Source of the DNA: Casp-actino8 sp001510455
Lineage (GTDB): Bacteria > Actinomycetota > Acidimicrobiia > Acidimicrobiales > Ilumatobacteraceae
Direction: 5' to 3'
NCBI GenBank assembly: GCA_027592035.1
Contig: JAQCIK010000043.1
Coordinates: 1-10,600 of the forward strand
Length of the DNA stretch: 10,600 nt
Part shown: one piece after another, positions 5,651 to 10,600 of the stretch
Position numbering within the stretch: the first letter of the stretch is position 1
Layout of the letters: every line of letters begins with the position of its first letter
Position numbers and translations under genes: made by a program
The notes under the pieces: generated by a model
The model's database searches: none
What the model was told of the DNA's origin: nothing
Seen by the model: the letters and a program-made list of their open reading frames with translations, nothing else

Positions 5651-6498
5651 TCGATCTGCTACTCGACCCGTTCGCTTCCAGCTTCACCCAACGCGCTGCC
5701 CTGGTCAGCCTCCTCGTCGCGCTCTTGGCTCCCTCGATTGGGGTCTGGATCATCCACCGTCAGCTCTCGTACATGGCCGACGCGATGTCACATTCGACTC
5801 TCGTGGGAGTTGCGCTCACCTTCGCGTGGTTCGGACGGGGAGCGATTCTGATCGGTGCGCTCGCTGCCGGACTGACGGTCACTCTGATCATCGCCTACTT
5901 CACCCAAAATTCGACGTTGCCTCGTGACGCTGTGATCGCAGTTGTCGCCTCGGGCTTCTTCGCGTCCGGAATCATCGCGCTGGGCCGAGTCGATACCAAC
6001 ATTTCTCTCAATCACTTGCTGTTCGGCCAACTTCTCACGGTCACCTCAACCGACCTGGGAATCACTCTGGTGCTCGTTGTCATCGTGCTCGCATACGTCA
6101 CGAGCAACTTTCGGGATCTGACCTTCGTCACGCTCGATCCATTGCACGCCCGACAAGTGGGCATAGCCGTCGGTCGCCAGACCAATGTGGTCTTGGTTCT
6201 CATTGCGATGAGCGTCGTGGTCTGCATCAGCACGGTCGGAATCGTGTTGACCGTCTCGTTGCTCATTGGGCCCGCACTTTCCGCACGTCTGATCACGTCG
6301 ACGATCGCACAACAAGTGCTGGCCGGAACCGGGCTGGCGTTGTTCCAAGTGTTCACCGGCTTCGTGATCTCGTACCATCTCGACATGGCCCCCGGCCCCA
6401 CCATTGCTGTCCTCGGCACGGCCATCTTCTTGCTGGCCCACCTGGCGGCCTCACTGATGCGCACTGACCTCCGGACGGTCCACCATGCTCGGCGCTAG
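5647..6498 (+). CDS. znuB: ZnuB-like permease of zinc ABC importer
   Basis: This 283-residue ABC-3 family membrane protein forms the channel of the zinc importer. Family marks are the MADAMSHSTLVGVAL segment (43-57), which includes the conserved Ala-Asp-Ala-x-Ser-His pattern, and the YHLDMAPGPTIAVLG segment near the end. About eight hydrophobic helices can be traced from residue 17 to about 269, and the positively charged tail ends in TVHHARR. The start overlaps the znuC stop as ATGA. The TAG stop at 6496-6498 shares the CTAG tetramer with the stop of the convergent PCu(A)C gene, so the two transcripts must overlap beyond their stop codons. The family also imports manganese and iron; zinc is favoured by ZnuA's third histidine and by the operator and GTPase context. 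Confidence 0.95.
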   Translation: MIDLLLDPFASSFTQRAALVSLLVALLAPSIGVWIIHRQLSYMADAMSHSTLVGVALTFAWFGRGAILIGALAAGLTVTLIIAYFTQNSTLPRDAVIAVVASGFFASGIIALGRVDTNISLNHLLFGQLLTVTSTDLGITLVLVVIVLAYVTSNFRDLTFVTLDPLHARQVGIAVGRQTNVVLVLIAMSVVVCISTVGIVLTVSLLIGPALSARLITSTIAQQVLAGTGLALFQVFTGFVISYHLDMAPGPTIAVLGTAIFLLAHLAASLMRTDLRTVHHARR

Positions 6499-6980
6499 CG
6501 GTACTCGGCGTTAGTCGATACGTTCACGATGACCCTTCGTTCTCCCGCTTCACGGAACATGAGAACCAGTTCGAATGGTTCTCCCTCGATCAAGGGCCGC
6601 TTCAGGCCTTCGAGCATGATGTGCATTCCACCGGGTGCGAACTCGACCGGCGAGTTCGGCTCCAGAACGAGACCGGCCTCGATCATCTTCTCCTCGGAGC
6701 CCGGACCGCCATCGGACCGATGGCCCATGTGACCATCGGTCGACGATCCCGATCCCGCATACGCGTGCAGAGACGCCGTCTCCGAACGAGTCGTCGACAC
6801 CTCGATCAACTCGTCGGCCACCGGCGACGTGATCCGCATGTACACCGCAGCCACCGAGGACTGAGCGGGCGTCGGCCGGGCCCACGCATCCGAGATCTCC
6901 AATTCGCCGACACGAGGAGTGCCTCCGCATGCGACCAGAAGTGCCGCGACCAACGCGACCGTTCCGGTTCGGTGGCTCAT
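6495..6980 (-). CDS. PCu(A)C family periplasmic copper chaperone lipoprotein
   Basis: This 161-residue exported protein belongs to the PCu(A)C (COG2847) family, which carries Cu(I) outside the membrane, in several bacteria for cytochrome oxidase CuA assembly. A hydrophobic start followed by LLVAC gives a lipobox with C18. The fold begins with ISDAWARPTP. The family ligand pattern is His-x10-Met-x21-His-x-Met. Here the candidates are H72, M99, H120 and M122, so the first spacing is 26 instead of 10. The extra residues form a Gly/Ser/Asp-rich insertion containing DGHMGH (H84, M85, H87), which may add metal ligands. The gene starts seven bases after the PepSY gene ends and is probably in the same transcript. 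It converges on znuB with a four-base stop overlap. A weak GGGG lies just upstream of the ATG. Confidence 0.9.
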   Translation of the reverse strand: MSHRTGTVALVAALLVACGGTPRVGELEISDAWARPTPAQSSVAAVYMRITSPVADELIEVSTTRSETASLHAYAGSGSSTDGHMGHRSDGGPGSEEKMIEAGLVLEPNSPVEFAPGGMHIMLEGLKRPLIEGEPFELVLMFREAGERRVIVNVSTNAEYR

Positions 6981-6987
6981 GACCCCA

Positions 6988-8484
6988 TCATGACCGCTGC
7001 CCGAAGGCCACCTTCAGTCGGCGGTTTCGCTGGATCACGAACTTGTCGAAGGCCAGGATGAGCAGAGCACTGACACCCCATTGGGGGTACACGACCCCTA
7101 CGGCGAGCGCAATGACGACCAGTCCGCGTCCGAGGTGAACTTCGGCTGGCCGTCGTGGCAAGCCGAGCGTCCCCCGACGGCGACGTTTCGAGTACATCAC
7201 CACGGCCGAGGCGACCGACCACAGCGTGAGGACACAGGTGAGCGTCATCAGGATTCGCGACACGATGCCCCACTGAGTTCCCATGTGGACGCTCACCGTG
7301 GTGTCGACCGCCCGCGATACGGAGCCGTATCCGTACACGTCTTGTTGACCCAACGTCGCTCCGTTGAACTGATCGATGAAGACGTCCTTGGCCTCGCCGG
7401 TCTTGCGGGGCCACGAGTTCGACAGAGTGAAACTTCCGTACAAAGGATTCCCGACATCGTCCACTCCGTTCGATGGGAAGTAGATCGTGTAGTTCGGTTT
7501 CATGCCCTCTTCGCTCGCGATCTGCACCACCGAATCGAGTGAGAGCGGCGTCGGCGTCTCGGCACCCGAATCCGGACGGTACGAAGCGGGAATCGGAACG
7601 TCTCCCGTGTTCCAATTGATCTTGTTGCCCAGACGATCGAGATCACTCTTCTGACCGACAGCACTGGCCGGCGCATCGGTCCACGTGTTCGGACTGATCT
7701 CATTGGCGAGAGCGGTGAAGTTCGGCCCCCAGTACGTCGACCACGGCAGACCGGATACCGCCACGAACAACAACATGATGAACAGAACCGCTCCCGGGAG
7801 AGCATGAAGATCGCGCCATCTGGCCCGACCCTTCTTGGTGAGTCGGAACGACCACATGCGCTTGCCGTTGGCCTCGGATTTGGCTTCGCGGGACTTGCGA
7901 GGCCAGAACAGATACAGCCCAGTGAGAGCAAGGATGACCAACCACGTACCGGCCAGTTCCAGAATCAGGTCACCCACGACGTAGTCGCGCATCACCTTGT
8001 CTCCGTCCCACAGCGCAGAAATGGCAGGGAGTGGAATGGTCACGCTGTCGTTGTTCAGATGACCGTGAAGGGCATTCGACCAGCGCACAAGAGTGGTCTG
8101 GGACTCGTCGGCGCCGAGAAAATCACCGGTGTAGGGGTCGACGTAGGCCGATCGACCACTGTCCAGACCGAAAACCGTCGACGCAGCGGAATCGCGGGGC
8201 GGCGTCATCGACACGATCGGGTCATCGGGCACGTTGCCTTCGACCGTTGACGCCTGCTCGTCGAACGACACCATCGTCGATCCCCGATCCACTCGACGCA
8301 CATCGGATTGAAGGCCGTCCTGGATCGGCTGGGTGTACAGGATCACCAATCCTGTGATGGCGAACATCACCAGGAACGGTGCGACGATGACTCCCGAATA
8401 GAAGTGCACTCTCCAGAGATTCCGCCAGCGCTTACTGGCCTCGGCCTGCTGACGCTCCGACTGTTCGACATCCTCTGCAGTCAT
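6988..8484 (-). CDS. PepSY-associated transmembrane protein (COG3182/PiuB-like)
   Basis: This 498-residue membrane protein is of the PepSY-associated TM type, often found with iron, heme or copper genes and in some members thought to reduce or pass metals. Hydrophobic helices lie near residues 28-50 (after RVHFYSG), 168-195, 229-252, 407-431 and 453-485. Conserved histidines sit at or near helix ends: H27, H140 and H142 (ALHGHL), H227 (DLHALPG) and H400 (SVHMGTQWG), a pattern suited to heme or metal binding. The extracytoplasmic parts contain the PepSY-like segments, for example YVDPYTGDFLG (114-124) and VFIDQFNGATLG (368-379). The last helix and the basic tail RRLKVAFGQRS follow a short loop. 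It precedes the PCu(A)C gene by seven bases, so the likely joint role is copper handling at the membrane. No Shine-Dalgarno is obvious before ATG 8484. Confidence 0.92.
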   Translation of the reverse strand: MTAEDVEQSERQQAEASKRWRNLWRVHFYSGVIVAPFLVMFAITGLVILYTQPIQDGLQSDVRRVDRGSTMVSFDEQASTVEGNVPDDPIVSMTPPRDSAASTVFGLDSGRSAYVDPYTGDFLGADESQTTLVRWSNALHGHLNNDSVTIPLPAISALWDGDKVMRDYVVGDLILELAGTWLVILALTGLYLFWPRKSREAKSEANGKRMWSFRLTKKGRARWRDLHALPGAVLFIMLLFVAVSGLPWSTYWGPNFTALANEISPNTWTDAPASAVGQKSDLDRLGNKINWNTGDVPIPASYRPDSGAETPTPLSLDSVVQIASEEGMKPNYTIYFPSNGVDDVGNPLYGSFTLSNSWPRKTGEAKDVFIDQFNGATLGQQDVYGYGSVSRAVDTTVSVHMGTQWGIVSRILMTLTCVLTLWSVASAVVMYSKRRRRGTLGLPRRPAEVHLGRGLVVIALAVGVVYPQWGVSALLILAFDKFVIQRNRRLKVAFGQRS

Positions 8485-8530
8485 GCGGAATCAGTCGTTC
8501 ACGAGTGACCGAAAGTTCCCGCAATTCCGC
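8485..8530. repeat. Inverted repeat upstream of the PepSY gene
   Basis: GCGGAAT (8485-8491) touches the PepSY start codon and its exact reverse complement ATTCCGC lies at 8524-8530, with 32 bases between. Inside lies a smaller palindrome, TCAC-GA-GTGA (8499-8508). The interval is the only non-coding space upstream of PepSY/PCu(A)C, so it probably holds their promoter and could contain a regulator site. No clear -10/-35 pair was recognised, and seven-base arms this far apart can arise by chance. Confidence 0.3.
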
Positions 8531-8536
8531 CCACAC

Positions 8537-9439
8537 CTAAGCGCGCGACGCGACCACTGACGCAAGGTCGTCGAGCATGCGCGGATCACTCGTGGCCGGC
8601 ACCACGATGAACTCGTCGGCGCCTTCGGCTTCCACGGCATCGAGCAGATCGATCAATGCCTTCGGATCGTGCAACGGCATGGCCGATGCGAGCGACGCCG
8701 CCAGCTCGGGAGAGAACACGCGCAAGTAGGCCTCGGCGAAACCCTGCAAGGTCTCCTTCGCTCCGTCGCCGAGCGCGACGAACGAGCCGGTCACGTGGCG
8801 CGGCGCATCGGAACGTCCGGCCTCGCCCCACGCAGCTTCGGTGGCGCGGAACAGTCGAGCCGCTTCTGCAGCATCTCCAAGCAAGGTGAAGCCACTCACA
8901 CCATCGGCCCAACGCGCTGCTCGCGCGAGCGACTTGGGTCCCATCGCCGATGCGAGAACCGGCGGACCACCCACTTGCACCGGCGACGGACCCACCGACT
9001 CGCCATCGGCGGCCGCGCCACCGGTCCATAACCGTCGCAGTTCGTGGACCGCGTCGTCGAGACGACCGTGGCGACCAGCGAACGGCGAACCGAGCGCCGC
9101 GTAGTCCTGTTGCCGTCCGCCCACACCGACGGCGATCTCCACTCGACCACCCGAGACCACGTCGAGGGATGCCAACTCCTTGGCCACCATGGCCGGGGCA
9201 TGCCAGGGCAGCACCACCACGTTGACCAGGATCCGCGCCCGCGACGTAAGGGCGGCAGCCGCCGAACACAGGGTGAATCCGTCGAGGTTGTGGAAGGTGA
9301 TGCGCTCCCCGGCCGAGATACTCGAGAACGGTCCCTCGTCGATGCCCCGGCACCAGGCCACGAGCCGGTCGCGGTCGAGACCGGTGGCCATCTGCGGAAG
9401 AGCCACTCCCACCGTCATGCGCCCTCGGCGCGTCGTCAT
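8537..9439 (-). CDS. Luciferase-like (LLM) F420/flavin-dependent oxidoreductase
   Basis: This 300-residue TIM-barrel protein belongs to the bacterial luciferase-like superfamily, whose actinobacterial members often use coenzyme F420 or FMN to oxidise or reduce varied substrates. Family marks are VGVALPQ at the first strand, LVAWCRGIDEGPFSSISAGE, the RARILVNVVVLPWHAPAMVAKELASLDVVSGGRVEIAVGVG block, HGRLDDAVHELRRLWTGG and the GGPPVLASAMGPKSLARAARWADG segment. These are the usual order of TM0-LLM proteins. Coding continues in frame to a GTG at 9505. ATG 9439 is preferred because GGAG lies a few bases upstream and the family starts close to the first strand; ATG 9418 is a second option. The substrate cannot be told. 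It stands back to back with the amidohydrolase, 128 bases apart, and upstream of the PepSY gene by 52 bases. Confidence 0.9.
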   Translation of the reverse strand: MTTRRGRMTVGVALPQMATGLDRDRLVAWCRGIDEGPFSSISAGERITFHNLDGFTLCSAAAALTSRARILVNVVVLPWHAPAMVAKELASLDVVSGGRVEIAVGVGGRQQDYAALGSPFAGRHGRLDDAVHELRRLWTGGAAADGESVGPSPVQVGGPPVLASAMGPKSLARAARWADGVSGFTLLGDAAEAARLFRATEAAWGEAGRSDAPRHVTGSFVALGDGAKETLQGFAEAYLRVFSPELAASLASAMPLHDPKALIDLLDAVEAEGADEFIVVPATSDPRMLDDLASVVASRA

Positions 9440-9529
9440 TCGCTCCGTTGTGTTCACCCGCCCACTCTCCCCCAGACCACCCGGCTCCACCAAGTCCCCG
9501 TTCACCCCCTGAGCAGGGCCGACGCAGAA

Positions 9530-9546
9530 TCTGACACACCGTCAGA
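9530..9546. promoter_or_regulatory. Putative repressor operator upstream of amidohydrolase
   Basis: TCTGAC-ACACC-GTCAGA is a perfect inverted repeat with six-base arms and a five-base centre, the size and shape of a TetR-type operator. It overlaps the proposed -35 element and spacer of the amidohydrolase promoter and lies about 90 bases upstream of the divergent luciferase-like gene, so it could affect one or both. The regulator is not in the window and its family is inferred only from palindrome geometry. Confidence 0.5.
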
Positions 9547-9561
9547 AACGAGTGCTACCCT
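9531..9561 (+). promoter_or_regulatory. Putative amidohydrolase promoter, leaderless transcript
   Basis: CTGACA (9531-9536) is one mismatch from TTGACA. TACCCT (9556-9561) fits the actinobacterial TAnnnT -10 element and is preceded by an extended TGC (9553-9555). The 19-base spacer is slightly long, as is tolerated with an extended -10. Transcription would start about at the ATG (9568), which has no clear Shine-Dalgarno sequence, so a leaderless mRNA is likely. Confidence 0.5.
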
Positions 9562-9567
9562 GCGGGC

Positions 9568-10600
9568 ATGCGCGAATTGCCCAAGATCATCTCGGTCGAC
9601 GATCACGTGACCGAACCGGCCACCGTCTGGTCCGACCGTCTGCCCAAGAAGTACCACGACGTCGGCCCCCGTATCGAGCGTCTTCCCGTGAAGGAAATGA
9701 CCTTCATCGGTGGCAAGTTCACCGCCATCCCCGGAGAGAAGGGTGAAGCGGGTCCGCTCGCCGATTGGTGGTTCTACGAAGACCTGCGCCGTCCACTCAC
9801 GCGCCTCGACACCGCGGTCGGCTTCGAACGCGATGAGGTCACCGTCACCGGTATCACCTACGACGAGATGCGCCAGGGCTCGTACAAGTTGAAGGACCGT
9901 CTCGACGACATGGACGTCGCTGGTATCGAAGCGTCGCTCTGTTTCCCGACCTTCCCGCGCTTTTGCGGTCAGACGTTCTACGAAGCGCAGGACAAGGAAC
10001 TCGCCATGCTCGGCGTGTACGCGTACAACGACTGGATGTACGAGGAATGGTGCGGTGAATCCGGTGGCCGCATGTTGCCGCTCGGTCTGATCCCGCTGTG
10101 GGATCCGGTGGCCGCCGCCGCCGAGATCCGTCGCAACGCCGCACGCGGCTTCCGCGCCGTGGCGTTCAGCGAGATCCCGTCGAACCTCAACCTTCCGAGC
10201 ATCCACGACGAGAACGGCTACTGGTTGCCGTTCTTCGAAGCCTGCAACGAGACCGGCACCGTCATCTGCATGCACATCGGTTCGGGCTCCAAGATGCCGA
10301 GCACGTCACCCGACGCGCCGGCCGCCGTGGGTTCCACCCTCACGTTCGCCAACTGCTGTTTCAGCATGGTCGACTGGCTGATGAGCGGACACTTCACGCA
10401 GTTCCCCGATCTGAAGATCGCCTACAGCGAAGGTCAGATCGGTTGGATCCCCTACATCCTCGAGCGCGCCGATCGCGTGTGGGAGGACAACCGCGGCTGG
10501 GGAGGCATCGCCGACAAGGTGCTCGAACCGCCGTCGCAGCTGTTCAAGAAGCACGTGTACGGCTGCTTCTTCGACGATCCGCACGGTCTGCGTTCACTCG
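9568..10600 (+). CDS. Amidohydrolase family (COG2159) metal-dependent hydrolase or decarboxylase, 3' end outside window
   Basis: The frame opens at ATG 9568 and is still open at the window end after 344 complete codons, so the gene is truncated here. It belongs to the amidohydrolase_2 group (COG2159), TIM-barrel enzymes related to ACMS decarboxylase and 2,6-dihydroxybenzoate decarboxylase, which act on aromatic or other carboxylated substrates. Visible marks are the metal-binding start VDDHVTEP (D11, H13), LDDMDVAGIEASLCFPTFPRF, the GLIPLWDP strand, FRAVAFSE, the VICMHIGSGSK strand with its histidine, YSEGQIGWIPYILERAD and the FFDDPHG segment near the window end. The extended MRELPKIISVDDHVTEP start is typical of actinobacterial members seen in ring- or steroid-type catabolic clusters. 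The gene is divergent from the luciferase-like oxidoreductase, and the two may serve one pathway. The exact substrate is unknown. Confidence 0.92.
   Translation, partial: MRELPKIISVDDHVTEPATVWSDRLPKKYHDVGPRIERLPVKEMTFIGGKFTAIPGEKGEAGPLADWWFYEDLRRPLTRLDTAVGFERDEVTVTGITYDEMRQGSYKLKDRLDDMDVAGIEASLCFPTFPRFCGQTFYEAQDKELAMLGVYAYNDWMYEEWCGESGGRMLPLGLIPLWDPVAAAAEIRRNAARGFRAVAFSEIPSNLNLPSIHDENGYWLPFFEACNETGTVICMHIGSGSKMPSTSPDAPAAVGSTLTFANCCFSMVDWLMSGHFTQFPDLKIAYSEGQIGWIPYILERADRVWEDNRGWGGIADKVLEPPSQLFKKHVYGCFFDDPHGLRSL

Noticed and set aside
8586..9539. 317-residue minus-strand frame overlapping the luciferase-like gene
   Set aside because: It is an Arg/Gly-rich frame-shifted shadow of the LLM oxidoreductase.
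9502..10275. 257-residue minus-strand frame opposite the amidohydrolase
   Set aside because: It looks protein-like because GC-rich codons mirror well, but the plus strand has a motif-complete amidohydrolase frame open to the window end.
1..10600. CRISPR array, insertion sequence or attachment site
   Set aside because: No regularly spaced repeats, transposase frame, terminal inverted repeats or target-site duplications were noticed on reading.

Overview
The window looks like chromosomal DNA of a high-GC actinobacterium. The signs are an F420-type luciferase-like oxidoreductase, a COG2159 amidohydrolase, an acyl-CoA dehydrogenase, tightly packed genes, frequent GTG/TTG starts and two genes that look leaderless. 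An Acidimicrobiia (Ilumatobacter-like) source is a guess from style only.

Layout. At the left edge the 3' end of an acyl-CoA dehydrogenase (+) overlaps a TauE/SafE permease (+). Next comes a metal-homeostasis island. A leftward operon (3880 down to 1251) carries a COG0523/CobW-type metallochaperone GTPase, a WD40 beta-propeller protein, a small cysteine-rich (2Fe-2S) ferredoxin-like protein and a 73-residue orphan. A rightward operon (3947-6498) carries znuA-znuC-znuB, a complete high-affinity zinc ABC importer. The two operons diverge from a 66-base intergenic region holding a perfect 7-1-7 palindrome, TGAGAATGATTCTCA, of the Fur/Zur operator type. A second leftward pair (8484 to 6495) encodes a PepSY-type membrane protein and a PCu(A)C copper-chaperone lipoprotein. 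At the right are a leftward luciferase-like monooxygenase and a divergent amidohydrolase that runs off the window.

How the genes may work together. Zinc shortage would release a Zur-type repressor from the shared operator and switch on both zinc uptake (ZnuABC) and an intracellular allocation arm: the GTPase plus a WD40 scaffold plus a cysteine-rich ferredoxin-like protein. The uptake half and the COG0523 link to zinc are established for these families. The roles of the WD40 protein, the ferredoxin-like protein and the orphan are inferred only from their position in the operon, and they are the most interesting part of the window. The PepSY/PCuAC pair suggests a separate envelope copper (or heme/iron) function.

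No tRNA, rRNA, CRISPR array, insertion sequence or convincing rho-independent terminator was seen. With the small genes included, no stretch over 300 bases lacks a gene.
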